In this document: in pieces, positions 44,367-54,089 of the stretch
Layout of the letters: every line of letters begins with the position of its first letter
Position numbering within the stretch: the stretch's first letter is position 1
Source of the DNA: Collimonas sp. OK307
GTDB taxonomy: Bacteria; Pseudomonadota; Gammaproteobacteria; Burkholderiales; Burkholderiaceae_D
Assembly: GCF_900113705.1 (NCBI RefSeq)
Contig: NZ_FOQI01000001.1
Location: 310,001 to 374,000, forward strand
Direction: 5' to 3'
Length of the DNA: 64,000 bases
Notes under the pieces: model-generated
The model's database searches: none
What the model was told of the DNA's origin: nothing
What the model saw: only the letters and a program-made list of their open reading frames with translations
Position numbers and translations under genes: made by a program

Positions 44367-45383
44367 TCAAGCCGCCGCCGCTGCTGGCGGCGCCGATGTC
44401 CCGCTAGCCGCTCCCAAAGACAGCAAACGCTGCGCCATGCAAAAAACGAACAGCAGCACGCCGATCACAATCTTGGTCCACCATGAACTCAATGTCCCGT
44501 CGAATGCAATCAAGGTCTGGATCAGGCCGAGGATGAGCACGCCGGTCAGCGTGCCGGCGACATAGCCGTAGCCGCCGGTAAGCAAGGTACCGCCGATCAC
44601 CACGGCGGCGATAGCATCCAGTTCCGTGCCCTGCGCATGCAAGCCGTAACCGGACAACATGTAGAACGAGAACAGGACGCCGGCCAGGGCCGCGCAAAAT
44701 CCGCTGAAGGCGTACACCATCACTTTAGTGCGCCCCACCGCCAATCCCATCAGCAGCGCCGACTGCTCGTTGCCGCCGATGGCATACACCGCGCGCCCGA
44801 AGCGCGTGTAGTGGGCGATGTAGATTGCCACCGCAAGCATCAGCATCGCGATCACTACGCTAGGCGAGACGAAGGCGCCCAGAAATTCGATGCGGGCTTG
44901 CGACAGGGTCACATACAAGGGCTGGTCGATCGTAATCGAATTGATGCTGATCAGGTAGCACAAGCCGCGCGCCAGGAACATGCCGGCCAACGTGACGATG
45001 AATGCCTGCAGTTTGAAAAAATGTATCATTGCGCCCATCAGCGCGCCGAACGCGCTGCCGATCACCAGCACGCAGCCGATCACCAGCAGTGGCGGCCAAT
45101 GCCATGACTGCAGCAGGTAGGCCGAGATCATGGTAGTCAAGGCCAGCACCGAACCGACCGACAGATCGATGCCGCCGGATAAAATGACAAAGGTCATGCC
45201 GATGGCAATCACCAGCAGGAATGCGTTGTCGATCAGCAGATTTAACACCACCTGCAAAGAGAAAAATCCGTTATAGGTGAACGATCCCAGGGCAAACATC
45301 ACGACTAGCAAGGCTACTGTCGCCAGCGAAGTGAAGTAAGGAGACGACAGTGACTTGCGAAAAAATCTCATCGTAGGTTTCAT
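44367..45383 (-). CDS. yjfF: YjfF-like sugar ABC transporter permease
   Basis: A 338-residue inner-membrane permease of the ribose/galactofuranose import class. Eight to ten hydrophobic segments with GMTFVILSGGIDLSVGSVLAL at about 61-81 (shown as GMTFVILSGGIDLSVG) and the later ELDAIAAVVIGGTLLTGG are family signatures. Its ATG overlaps the ytfT stop by 4 bases. The Ala-rich tail is unusual. With ytfQ, ytfR and ytfT it forms a complete importer; galactofuranose is the substrate in E. coli. Confidence 0.9.
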   Translation of the reverse strand: MKPTMRFFRKSLSSPYFTSLATVALLVVMFALGSFTYNGFFSLQVVLNLLIDNAFLLVIAIGMTFVILSGGIDLSVGSVLALTTMISAYLLQSWHWPPLLVIGCVLVIGSAFGALMGAMIHFFKLQAFIVTLAGMFLARGLCYLISINSITIDQPLYVTLSQARIEFLGAFVSPSVVIAMLMLAVAIYIAHYTRFGRAVYAIGGNEQSALLMGLAVGRTKVMVYAFSGFCAALAGVLFSFYMLSGYGLHAQGTELDAIAAVVIGGTLLTGGYGYVAGTLTGVLILGLIQTLIAFDGTLSSWWTKIVIGVLLFVFCMAQRLLSLGAASGTSAPPAAAAA

Positions 45384-46543
45384 TTCTTTTTACCGTTAGA
45401 AGAGCGCGACCGGCCAGCGCCGCCAAGCAGTTCCGTCCCCAATCCGCGAAACTCAGGCGATTGCGACAGGCACACCGCGAACACCACCACCGACTTCACC
45501 ACCATGTTCACCTCCGGCGGCACGCCCATCGAATAAATCGTATAGGTCAGCGCCTGGATGATCAACGCACCGATGACGCTGCCGACCAGGCTGAATTTTC
45601 CACCGGCCAGAGAAGTACCGCCCAGCGTTACCGCCAGAATCGCATCCAGCTCCAGCAGCAAGCCGGCGTTGTTGGCGTCTGCGCTCTTGATATTGGAACT
45701 GATCATCAATCCCGCGACACCGGCGCAGGCGCTGCAAAACATGTAGACGAAAAAGATCAAGGCTGCAGTCCTGATGCCGGCCAGCCGCGCCGCCACCGGG
45801 TTGATGCCGACCGTCTGGATGAACAGGCCCAGCGCGGTTTTACGCATCAGCAGCGCAACCGCAATAAATACGCCTATGGCGATAAACAGAGAAAACGGCA
45901 AGCCGAGCAGATAGCCGCTGCCAACATAGAAAAACGGTTTGTAGTACACCGTGATGATCTGGCCGTCGGTCAGTAATTGCGCCAGTCCGCGCCCGCCCAC
46001 CATCAGGATCAAGGTCGCTATGATCGGCTGCAAACCGAGCGTGGCCACCAGGAAGCCGTTCCACACACCGCACAGGATGGCCGCCCCCATGGCGGCGGCA
46101 AGCGCCCATATCATGGGTATCCGGCTGGCATATTCCGGTACGCCGTTGTGCATCTCCATCGTGCCGCCTATCAGTAGTGCGGCAACGGTGCCGGAGATGG
46201 CCACCACCGCACCCACGGAAATATCGATGCCGCGCGTTGCGATTACCAGGGTCATGCCGAGTGCCGTCAGTATCAAAGGCGCAGCACGGTTGACGATATC
46301 GATCAAGCTGCCGTACAGGTGGCCGTCTTTCCATTCAAGCCGGAAAAATCCCGGAATCATGAAAAAATCGACTGCCAGCAGCAGCGCCAATGCCGCCAGC
46401 GGCCGTAGCAACGGGTGACGCAATAGCAATCGCAAAGATGTTGATGAGTCTGGGGCAGCCTCGTTCTGCAACCTGGCGCCGGATAGCGGATCGTGACTCA
46501 TCGGATCGTGATTCACAGGATTGGAATTCAACGGAATGCTCAT
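45380..46543 (-). CDS. ytfT: YtfT-like sugar ABC transporter permease
   Basis: A 387-residue permease, paired with YjfF. Family features include LGMTLVIATRGIDISVGAVVA near residue 108 (shown as LGMTLVIATRGIDIS), IIATLILMVGGRGLAQL, and LELDAILAVTLGGTSLAGG near 315. It has a hydrophilic N-terminus of about 45 residues. The ATG at 46543 overlaps the ytfR stop by 4 bases (ATGA); in-frame codons further upstream are inside ytfR. Confidence 0.9.
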   Translation of the reverse strand: MSIPLNSNPVNHDPMSHDPLSGARLQNEAAPDSSTSLRLLLRHPLLRPLAALALLLAVDFFMIPGFFRLEWKDGHLYGSLIDIVNRAAPLILTALGMTLVIATRGIDISVGAVVAISGTVAALLIGGTMEMHNGVPEYASRIPMIWALAAAMGAAILCGVWNGFLVATLGLQPIIATLILMVGGRGLAQLLTDGQIITVYYKPFFYVGSGYLLGLPFSLFIAIGVFIAVALLMRKTALGLFIQTVGINPVAARLAGIRTAALIFFVYMFCSACAGVAGLMISSNIKSADANNAGLLLELDAILAVTLGGTSLAGGKFSLVGSVIGALIIQALTYTIYSMGVPPEVNMVVKSVVVFAVCLSQSPEFRGLGTELLGGAGRSRSSNGKKK

Positions 46544-48096
46544 GCGCACTCTCCTGCGATCACCTGCAACACCGATTCGTCGTCGAGCTCGCCACGCGAA
46601 TACTCGCCGCAGGCCTGGCGATCGCGCAATACCAGCATGCGGTCGCTGCAGCGTAGCACCTCGGGGATTTCGGATGAAATAAACAGGATCGCCATGCCCT
46701 TGCGGCACAGGGCGATGACGTGATCCATGATCTCTTGCTTGGCGCGGACATCGATGCCGCGTGTAGGCTCATCTAATATCAGCATCGCGGGATCTGTAGC
46801 AAGCCAGCGCGCCAGCAAGGCTTTCTGCTGGTTGCCGCCGGACAGGGAGCTGATCGGCGCCTCGATATCCGGCGTCTTGATGCCTAGCCATTTGACGTAA
46901 TCGTTGGCAATCGCTTGCTGGCGCTTACGCGGAATGACGCGCAGCAAACCGATGCGCGCCTGCAGCGCCAGGATGATGTTTTCTCGCACCGACAGTGCAA
47001 GTATCGCGCCTTCCGCTTTTCTATCTTCGGAGCAAAAACCGATACCGGCTGCGATGGCGTCACGCGGCGAGTTGAATCTGACGGCTTTACCTTTCACCGA
47101 TATGCTGCCGCTATCGGCTTTGTCGGCGCCGAACAGCAACCGCGCGGCCTCGGTTCTGCCGGAACCAAGCAAACCGCAAAACCCGAATACCTCTCCGGCA
47201 CGAAAATCCAGGTCCAGCGGTGCAAGTATTCCTTTGCGGCCCAGTCCGTGCGCCTGCAACACAGTTTCGCCGGCGCCTGCCGCGCGTGGCTCTCTATCAG
47301 CGCCGACTACCTCCGCCGCTGGCCGCGTCTGCAAGCCAACCATTTTATTCACCAGATCGAAACGACTCAACGCACTGGCCATGTACTCGCCTTCGAGAAC
47401 GCCGTTGCGCAATACCGTGATACGGTCCGAAATTTCGTAGGTCTGTTCCAGGAAATGCGTCACGAACAGGATCGCCATGCCCTGCCCTCGCAGCTTGCGC
47501 AAAACGTCAAACAACAAACGCACTTCAGCCTCATCCAGGCTGGAGGTAGGTTCATCGAGAATCAAGACTTTGGCGGAGACGCTCAGCGCGCGTGAAATCG
47601 CCACCATCTGCTGGATCGCCAATGGATACCGGTCCAGGGACGCCGTCACATCGATATGGATTTGCAGGTCGCCTAGCAGGCGCTGCGCCTGCTGCTGCAT
47701 GGTTTTCCAGTCTATGCCGGTATATTTTCCGGGATAACGGCCGATAAAAATATTCTCAGCGACCGACAAGTTCGGACACAGGTTGACTTCCTGATACACC
47801 GTGCTGATGCCGAGATTCTGTGCCTCATGGGTTGAAGACGGCTGTATGGCATTGCCGTCCAGGCGGATCTCGCCGCTGTCGGGCGCATAGACGCCGGTCA
47901 GTACTTTGATGAGAGTGGATTTGCCGGCGCCGTTTTGTCCCATCAGGGTATGCACTTCCCCGGGGTACAGACGTAAAGCGACATCGCTAAGCGCTTTCAC
48001 GCCGCCGAATGCTTTATAGATACCGTTTAATTCCAGCGTCGGTGAAACCCCGCCGTTCGCTGCTTGAGCAGAAGCGCCTGTTACCGTTTTATTCAT
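46540..48096 (-). CDS. ytfR: YtfR-like sugar ABC transporter ATPase, two cassettes
   Basis: A 518-residue cytoplasmic ATPase with two fused cassettes, as in all ribose-type importers. The first has Walker A GQNGAGKSTLIKV at about residue 53 and Walker B ILDEPTSSLDEAE. The second has a degenerate Walker A (GLLGSGRTEAARLL), signature SGGNQQKALLARWL and Walker B LILDEPTRGID. It is followed directly by ytfT and lies 156 bases after ytfQ. Confidence 0.93.
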   Translation of the reverse strand: MNKTVTGASAQAANGGVSPTLELNGIYKAFGGVKALSDVALRLYPGEVHTLMGQNGAGKSTLIKVLTGVYAPDSGEIRLDGNAIQPSSTHEAQNLGISTVYQEVNLCPNLSVAENIFIGRYPGKYTGIDWKTMQQQAQRLLGDLQIHIDVTASLDRYPLAIQQMVAISRALSVSAKVLILDEPTSSLDEAEVRLLFDVLRKLRGQGMAILFVTHFLEQTYEISDRITVLRNGVLEGEYMASALSRFDLVNKMVGLQTRPAAEVVGADREPRAAGAGETVLQAHGLGRKGILAPLDLDFRAGEVFGFCGLLGSGRTEAARLLFGADKADSGSISVKGKAVRFNSPRDAIAAGIGFCSEDRKAEGAILALSVRENIILALQARIGLLRVIPRKRQQAIANDYVKWLGIKTPDIEAPISSLSGGNQQKALLARWLATDPAMLILDEPTRGIDVRAKQEIMDHVIALCRKGMAILFISSEIPEVLRCSDRMLVLRDRQACGEYSRGELDDESVLQVIAGECA

Positions 48097-48252
48097 CCGC
48101 TTGCGATCCCGAATTTCTCACGCGCAGTCCTGGAGACCTGCGCATGCCTGCAAAACTCTACGTCAATACGGCGGACGGGCGAGTTGCCCGCCGCCTGCAG
48201 CAACTGATTTGCCAAACTTATGGCTCAGTATCCGGTACTTAACTAGTACCGG

Positions 48253-49221
48253 TTAGTACTTGCGGTTTGGGAACTCCTTGGCTGCCACTTCGGCCGGGAA
48301 TACGCTTTCTTCCGTCGTAATGCGCTTAGGAACGGTCTCGCCGGCAAGCACTTGTTTGGCCACCTTCATGAGCTGCGGTCCCAACAACGGGCTGCATTCG
48401 ACGGTGACGTTGAGCTTGCCAGCCATCATTGCTTCAAATGCGCCTTTAACGCCGTCGACCGAGATCACCAGGATATCCTTGCCAGGTTTCAGACCCGCCT
48501 CTTCAATGGCCTGGATAGCGCCGATCGCCATGTCGTCATTGTGCGCGTATAAAACATTGATTTTTTTACCATCTGTCTTGAGGAAGGCTTCCATCACTTC
48601 CTTACCCTTGGCCCGGGTGAAATCGCCAGTTTGCGAGCGGATGATCTTCAGATGAGGATTAGCGGCGATGGTTTCTGCAAAACCTGCCTTGCGGTCGATC
48701 GCAGGGGCGGAGCCGACTGTCCCTTGCAATTCAACGATATTGATATCGCCGGCGGGCATGGTCTTGGCCCGTTCCAGCAACCAGCGGCCGGCGCGACGGC
48801 CTTCTTCAACGAAATCGGAACCGATGAAAGTTACATACAGAGACTTGTCGCTGACGTCGACCGCACGATCGGTGAGGATCACCGGGATCTTGGCAGCTTT
48901 TGCTTCGCGCAGAACAGTGTCCCAGCCCGATTCAACTACCGGAGAAAATGCAATGACGTCAACCTTTTGCGCGATGAAGGAACGAATCGCCTTCACCTGG
49001 TTTTCCTGCTTTTGCTGCGCATCGGCGAACTTGAGCGTGACGCCAGCCTGTTTTGCCGCATCCTTGATCGACGCGGTATTTGCGGTGCGCCACTCGCTTT
49101 CGGCGCCGACCTGGGAAAAACCAAGCACCAGCGGTTTTTCAGCAAATGCGCTACCGGCAATTCCCAATCCCAGGCCCAGGTAAAGGGTTGCGCTCAATAT
49201 AGTTCGGCGTGTCATTTTCAT
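48253..49221 (-). CDS. ytfQ: YtfQ-like periplasmic sugar-binding protein
   Basis: A 322-residue periplasmic binding protein of the ribose/galactose type. The signal peptide ends near SAFAEK (residue 27). Typical segments are VLGFSQVGAESEWRTANTASIK (shown as VLGFSQVGAESEWR), FSPVVESGWDTVLREAK, NVLYAHNDDMAIGAIQA, and VTVECSPLLGPQLMKVA. The Arg/Trp/Glu pattern near the start fits the galactofuranose binder of E. coli. It opens the operon ytfQ-ytfR-ytfT-yjfF. An inverted repeat lies about 100 bases upstream (49324-49347). Confidence 0.92.
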   Translation of the reverse strand: MKMTRRTILSATLYLGLGLGIAGSAFAEKPLVLGFSQVGAESEWRTANTASIKDAAKQAGVTLKFADAQQKQENQVKAIRSFIAQKVDVIAFSPVVESGWDTVLREAKAAKIPVILTDRAVDVSDKSLYVTFIGSDFVEEGRRAGRWLLERAKTMPAGDINIVELQGTVGSAPAIDRKAGFAETIAANPHLKIIRSQTGDFTRAKGKEVMEAFLKTDGKKINVLYAHNDDMAIGAIQAIEEAGLKPGKDILVISVDGVKGAFEAMMAGKLNVTVECSPLLGPQLMKVAKQVLAGETVPKRITTEESVFPAEVAAKEFPNRKY

Positions 49222-49323
49222 TGCTAGTCTCCGTTATTATGTTTTTGGATAGATAAAATCTTTGAAGGGCGGGACCCATACTAGGAGCTAATCCGGCCAT
49301 TTTCCAATGAATTTTTTGAGGTT

Positions 49324-49347
49324 ACAGATACGTGTTTGAGTATCTGT
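49324..49347. promoter_or_regulatory. Inverted repeat upstream of ytfQ
   Basis: ACAGATAC and GTATCTGT form perfect 8-base arms around GTGTTTGA. The site lies 103 bases upstream of the ytfQ ATG, well placed for an operator of a sugar regulator, or it may fold as an RNA hairpin. No LacI-type gene is next to it. Confidence 0.45.
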
Positions 49348-49407
49348 GCGGCAATGCCGGGGCATTCGCTTGTCGGCTGATACAGAGAGACCAGGCGCAT
49401 TTTGGAC

Positions 49408-49441
49408 AAAAAAAAAGCCCGCTAACTTTCGTTGCGGGCTG
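49408..49441 (-). terminator. Rho-independent terminator of mprF-acvB
   Basis: On the minus strand AGCCCGCAAC and GTTAGCGGGCT form a 10-bp stem with one bulge around GAAA, followed by about ten T. It lies 155 bases past the acvB stop. The 373-base gap between ytfQ and acvB holds this and the inverted repeat at 49324-49347; nothing else was seen in it. Confidence 0.75.
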
Positions 49442-49594
49442 AATCCAAACCTTGAGAGGTGTTGGAGGAGACGAGAGCACTATATCGCACCGCAACATAT
49501 CAGTCTGCTTGATTGTTGTGATACCTGATATTCACCAGATAAATAGTGTGATAATTAAATAGTGTAACGAGGCGCGGGACCACGAGTTACCGCG

Positions 49595-51043
49595 TTACTT
49601 ACGCGCCGCGTCCAGGATCATGCCGGCCAGGCGCTCGTAGTTGCCGTCGAAATGATGACCGCCGGTCAGCTTCAGCAATTTGACGCGGCTTGCATCCAGG
49701 CTCGGGCAGGCGGAATCGGTTTCTTCGCTACCGTAGATGCACATTGCCAGGCCGGCAGGCAGTTTTGCGACTTCGGGCGGAATCGGCAGGCCGTCATTGA
49801 CGGAACTGACCCAGTTGGCCAGATGAAACTGGAAATCGGCTTTTTTACCCAGGCCCATCATCGCTACCAACGGCACGGACGCTAGCGCCTTGCCCGACAA
49901 GCGGCTAGCCACAAACGGCAAGACATCGGCTCCTTGCGAATAACCGATCAATATCACTTTGCTTTTCTTCCAGCGCGCCATATAAAACTGCATCAGGCGT
50001 TCCACATCTTTCGCGGTCGATGCCGGGGTACGCGTGCTCCAAAAATAGCGTAGCGAATCAATGCCGACTACCGCCACACCGCGCTTCGAGAGCGCGGTCG
50101 CGACATCACGGTCGATCCCCGCCCAGCCGCCATCGCCGCTGATCAAGATGACCATGGTGTCGGCATCACGGCCAGGTGCGGATTGGCCCAGTGCGGCAAC
50201 CTCGACCACCGGCAGATCGGACACCGCTGCAGGTGGTGCTTGCACCACTACAGCTTGTTTTGCATTCAGGCTGGCATAGACCGCTTTCAACTGCGCCAAT
50301 CCGCCTTGGTCCGTGCCGGGCACCGTAATCACTTCTGCGCCAGCGACACCGCTGGCAAAGGTACGCGCAACGCTAGCTTCGCAATGCCCTGTCCCGGTGG
50401 ATTTTTCGTCGAGCAAGATGCGCCAGGCTGCGGGCAACCTGGAGACCGGCAACAGATCCACGCCCTTGCCTTTTGCGTGCGGTTTGAAATGCACGTTCTC
50501 ACCTTTGCAGAGCGGTTTTCGCAAACTCAAGGCGGGACAGAATCCCAGCGATACGGCGCCGCCGAAAGTGTTCGCAGGCGCTTGTGCCAACATGGCGTAG
50601 GCAAAGCTCGCGCCGGAACCTTCTCCCACCAGAAGCGGCGGATAATATCCCGGTACTTTTTCATAGGCTTGCACGAAGCGGCTCAGGTTTTCCAGATCGC
50701 CATCAGGAAATGCGCAGTCGCCGCCGTCGGCATTGAGGCTGGCAAATAGTTGCTGCGTGCTGATGCCAGCCACCAAAGCACCTTGCTGCGCCAGGGCCTG
50801 CGCCTTATCGGCGGCGCTCTTGTCCCAGCCGGCATCGCCGGACAGAAGCAAGACGACGCCATTGATTGCTGCCTCCGGCCGGTAGACTTCAATATTCTTG
50901 AAGCGGCCGTGGCTTAAGCTGTGGTGCGCGTCGCTGGCGCTCGTGGCATTGGCTGCATTTGCCGCATTGCCGATGAGCGCCATTGCGCACAACGCCAGGC
51001 ATATGAATTTCCGTTTCAGATCCAGATCCCGATTTGGACTCAT
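49595..51043 (-). CDS. AcvB/VirJ-like lysyl-phosphatidylglycerol hydrolase
   Basis: A 482-residue periplasmic protein with a signal peptide (about residues 1-30). It has two VirJ-like halves: the N-terminal one (VVLLLSGDAGWDKSAADKA) has a degenerate nucleophile site, while the C-terminal one (ILISGDGGWAGIDRDVA, then VILIGYSQGADVLPFVA) keeps a catalytic-type GxSxG serine. This is the AcvB arrangement, not the short VirJ. Agrobacterium AcvB removes lysine from lysyl-phosphatidylglycerol. Here it overlaps mprF by 4 bases, which strongly supports the same role. Confidence 0.88.
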   Translation of the reverse strand: MSPNRDLDLKRKFICLALCAMALIGNAANAANATSASDAHHSLSHGRFKNIEVYRPEAAINGVVLLLSGDAGWDKSAADKAQALAQQGALVAGISTQQLFASLNADGGDCAFPDGDLENLSRFVQAYEKVPGYYPPLLVGEGSGASFAYAMLAQAPANTFGGAVSLGFCPALSLRKPLCKGENVHFKPHAKGKGVDLLPVSRLPAAWRILLDEKSTGTGHCEASVARTFASGVAGAEVITVPGTDQGGLAQLKAVYASLNAKQAVVVQAPPAAVSDLPVVEVAALGQSAPGRDADTMVILISGDGGWAGIDRDVATALSKRGVAVVGIDSLRYFWSTRTPASTAKDVERLMQFYMARWKKSKVILIGYSQGADVLPFVASRLSGKALASVPLVAMMGLGKKADFQFHLANWVSSVNDGLPIPPEVAKLPAGLAMCIYGSEETDSACPSLDASRVKLLKLTGGHHFDGNYERLAGMILDAARK

Positions 51044-53658
51044 TTACTGATGGCTCCCTTAAGGCCGCCGCTGATCAGCGCGGCGGTATCGGTGAAAGCG
51101 AACAACGGTCCCAGGCCGCCCTTGGTTACCAGGTAACGCGCCTCCCACACCGGATCGAACTTGTCTTTGAAATTGCGCAGCCCACGGAAGTTATAGAAAC
51201 GCCCGCCGTGCATGAACAACATGCGGCCAAAGCGCTGCCAACGCGGCGCCAGCTGATGATCTTTCATGCCCGACATCGGCGCCATGCCCAGCCCGAAATG
51301 CTGAAAACCCCGCTCCTTGAAATACAACATCAATTGAGAGAACAGGAAATCCATGGTGCCTGGAGGCGCATCCGGTAATTGCCGCATCAAATCGATGGCG
51401 GCTTCGATCCGCAATACTTCCGGGCACATCAAGCTGGCGAAGGCGATGATCTTACCCTCGCGGCGAATCACGGCAACCGGCTGACGCAGGATATAGGCTT
51501 CATCGAAACCACCTAGCGAAAAACTCTTTTCGCGCGTGTCTTGATCGGCAAGCCACGCATCGGAAACCACTTTGAGTTGATCCAGCAACGGCGGCAACTG
51601 TTCAACCGCCAGCATCTCGAAACTCAAGCCTTCGCGCTCGGCCCGATTGACGCCATGCCTGAGATTGGCGCGGCGCGGGCCTTGCAGGTTGAATTGATCC
51701 AGCGGCACGTAAGCCTCTTCACCCAGCTTATAAACCCGCAAACCGGCGTCCAGATATAGCGGCAAGGTTTGCGGCCGCACTTTGTAAAATGCCGCGCGGC
51801 CGCCATGGCCATCGGCCAGTTCGATAAAGCGCCAGATCAGCTCCGACCACTCTTTCTGCTCGCCAACCGGATCGGACAAGGCGACCCAGGAACGATTGTG
51901 CTTGGCAAACATGATGAAGCTGTTGCCGGAAGCAGAAAACAGCAGGCTTTTATCGCCCATCAAGGCCAGGCAGGCATCTGCCGCCGGCTGCTTGCGAACA
52001 ATCTCGGCGGCGCGCTGCAACTCTGCTTCGCCCGGACGTTCGGCGTTACCCGTGGAGCGCCGGAACAATTGCCACAAGCCCAGGCCGAGGGCCATGACAG
52101 CCACCACCATCAGCGTCCGCATCGAGCGAGGTGCATAATCGTCAAACGCAAATTGCCACCACATGCGGTCGGCAAAATCAATATCGCGATAGGCGAACAA
52201 CAATATCCAGCCGCAAGCCGCGAGTACGCAGGCAACCGCAATCATCCAGCCCGGTTCGAAGGTTTGTGAAAACAAAGACGAGCGGCGATCGAATTGTTTG
52301 CGCGAAATCACCAACAACGAGGCCAGCAGGAACAGCACGATGAATTCGGAAATCGCGATACCCTTAGGCAGCGCCAGGATCCCGGCGATCACCGTCAACA
52401 CCAGCGAGGCCCACCAGGCCGCATCGAGCCGATGCAGTAAGCCACGAGCCAGGAACAGCATCGCCAAACCGGCCACGCTGCCGATCAGGTGCGATGCTTC
52501 CACTACAAATAGCGGCACATGCAGTCTCAGCAGTTCTTCAGCATGGCGAGTGGCAGGTGTCACGCCGGATATCAGCAGCATGGTGCCGGTCACCAGCGTC
52601 AACGCGGTGAGCAGCCATGGCGACAATTTCACCGCCGCGCGCGCTACCGGTGCGCCGACGCCGGAACGCATTTCAAATGCGGCGAGCAAGATCGTTGCCA
52701 ACAACAGCGGCAGCAGGAAGTAGACACCCCGGTACAACAGCAAGGCGGCCGCGATATCACTGGTTGGCGCGTGATTGGCGCAAGCCAGCAAGATCACTGC
52801 TTCGAATACGCCGACGCCGCCCGGCACATGGCTGATCACGCCTAGCGCCATAGCTATCGCATAGAACGCGACGAAAGTCGGCAAATCGACCACCCCGCCA
52901 GGCAGCAAGAACCACAAGGTCGCTGCTGCGGCGCTCAAATCTACGGCCGAGATCAACAATTGGCGCATCGCCAGGCCGGCTTCCGGCAAACGCAAATTCC
53001 AGCGCCCGAACAACAGCACATCACGGCGTACGCGGCACAGGAGGATAAAAGCGGCAACGCCCAGCAGCACCAGGCTGGCGATCGCTCGCAACAGCCAGCT
53101 CGGAATATGCGCCAGCGCCTGGACCTGCGGCGCCCCCCACAGCAAGCCGATGGCGCCGAAAGTAGTCATGCCGAGGCCGAATGCGCCGGCATTGAAGGCG
53201 ATGGCCTGCGCCACCTGCGACGCTTCGACGCCGCTCGCGGTGTACAAGCGCATGCGTATCGTGCCGCCGGTCAGCACCCCGAGTCCTACGGTATTGCCAA
53301 GTGCGTAGGCAATGAATGAGGTGAGGCCGATGGTGGTCCCTTTGACCTTGGCGCCGACGTACCGCAAGCTTGACACATCGTAGCCGGCCAGCGACAGATA
53401 ACTGACCGCCGTCGCCAGCACCGCCAGTAAAAGATTGCTCAGCGGCGTATGTTTGACCGCATGCACGATGCTGCGATAGTGCACATCGGCGAGCAAGGTA
53501 TGCAAGGACTTGAATACCATGGCGCCCAGGATCAGCACCACCAGCACCGTCAGCCAGAAGCGCCAGCTTACGCCCGTCTTCTGGACAACAGGAGTGGCAT
53601 CAAGACTAGCGCCAAGTGTCGGATTGTCAGTTTGGGATGGGGATGAGTGATGTGCCAT
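51040..53658 (-). CDS. mprF: MprF, lysyl-phosphatidylglycerol synthase and flippase
   Basis: A 872-residue inner-membrane enzyme that transfers lysine from Lys-tRNA to phosphatidylglycerol and flips the product outward, giving resistance to cationic peptides. The N-terminal flippase part has about 13 to 14 hydrophobic segments (GVLTGGTIRMRLY; SHVPGGVGVFEAVIL). The C-terminal synthase (about 540-860) has FSASGNSFIMFAKHNRSWVALSDPVG (shown as FIMFAKHNRSWVALSDPVG) and LGMAPMSGM. Whether the amino acid is Lys or another cannot be proved by eye. It is translationally coupled to acvB. Confidence 0.93.
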   Translation of the reverse strand: MAHHSSPSQTDNPTLGASLDATPVVQKTGVSWRFWLTVLVVLILGAMVFKSLHTLLADVHYRSIVHAVKHTPLSNLLLAVLATAVSYLSLAGYDVSSLRYVGAKVKGTTIGLTSFIAYALGNTVGLGVLTGGTIRMRLYTASGVEASQVAQAIAFNAGAFGLGMTTFGAIGLLWGAPQVQALAHIPSWLLRAIASLVLLGVAAFILLCRVRRDVLLFGRWNLRLPEAGLAMRQLLISAVDLSAAAATLWFLLPGGVVDLPTFVAFYAIAMALGVISHVPGGVGVFEAVILLACANHAPTSDIAAALLLYRGVYFLLPLLLATILLAAFEMRSGVGAPVARAAVKLSPWLLTALTLVTGTMLLISGVTPATRHAEELLRLHVPLFVVEASHLIGSVAGLAMLFLARGLLHRLDAAWWASLVLTVIAGILALPKGIAISEFIVLFLLASLLVISRKQFDRRSSLFSQTFEPGWMIAVACVLAACGWILLFAYRDIDFADRMWWQFAFDDYAPRSMRTLMVVAVMALGLGLWQLFRRSTGNAERPGEAELQRAAEIVRKQPAADACLALMGDKSLLFSASGNSFIMFAKHNRSWVALSDPVGEQKEWSELIWRFIELADGHGGRAAFYKVRPQTLPLYLDAGLRVYKLGEEAYVPLDQFNLQGPRRANLRHGVNRAEREGLSFEMLAVEQLPPLLDQLKVVSDAWLADQDTREKSFSLGGFDEAYILRQPVAVIRREGKIIAFASLMCPEVLRIEAAIDLMRQLPDAPPGTMDFLFSQLMLYFKERGFQHFGLGMAPMSGMKDHQLAPRWQRFGRMLFMHGGRFYNFRGLRNFKDKFDPVWEARYLVTKGGLGPLFAFTDTAALISGGLKGAISK

Positions 53659-53791
53659 GAAACCTTTATCTATCCGGCTGAACCTCGATCAGTTCAGCCG
53701 TTGACTGCTGTAATAACTGATAAGAGCCAGTTTACAAAGCAAGGTTCGCTACAGCAAGTAATAAATTGACAAAGAAAAGTCCTTCAAAAAC

Positions 53792-53830
53792 AAAAAAACC
53801 GCATCAGCACGAGGCTAGAAGCGGCTTTTT
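53792..53830 (-). terminator. Possible terminator after tRNA-Ser
   Basis: On the minus strand CCGC and GCGG pair near a 19-base loop, flanked by A and T runs, ending in seven T. It lies 31 bases past the tRNA 3' end. The stem is short, so confidence is limited. Confidence 0.4.
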
Positions 53831-53860
53831 GTACGTTCCCAAAATTGCAGAACATGTTCT

Positions 53861-53954
53861 TGGAGGAGGCGGTGGGAGTCGAACCCACGATACAGGTTTA
53901 AGCCCATATGCTTCCTTAGCAGGGAAGTGCCTTCGACCACTCGGCCACGCCTCC
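53861..53954 (-). tRNA. tRNA-Ser(GCU)
   Basis: The minus strand folds as a 94-base class II tRNA: acceptor GGAGGCG with CGCCTCC, D arm GCCGAGTGGTCGAAGGC, anticodon stem CTTCC/GGAAG around CTGCTAA (anticodon GCT), a long variable arm, T arm GTGGGTTCGACTCCCAC, and encoded CCA (53861-53863). The discriminator base is T (U73), where G is usual for serine tRNAs. Confidence 0.95.
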
Positions 53955-54089
53955 AAACTTAAACGGCTTTTTTACAACGCCGCGTTAAGGACACGAATAA
54001 TAACTTTTCATGCGGTTTTGGTCAATAACGCCATGCAAGATTATCAGCTTTTTTCGAAAATTTTTTCGATTAAGCGCGATTAAGTGCAA

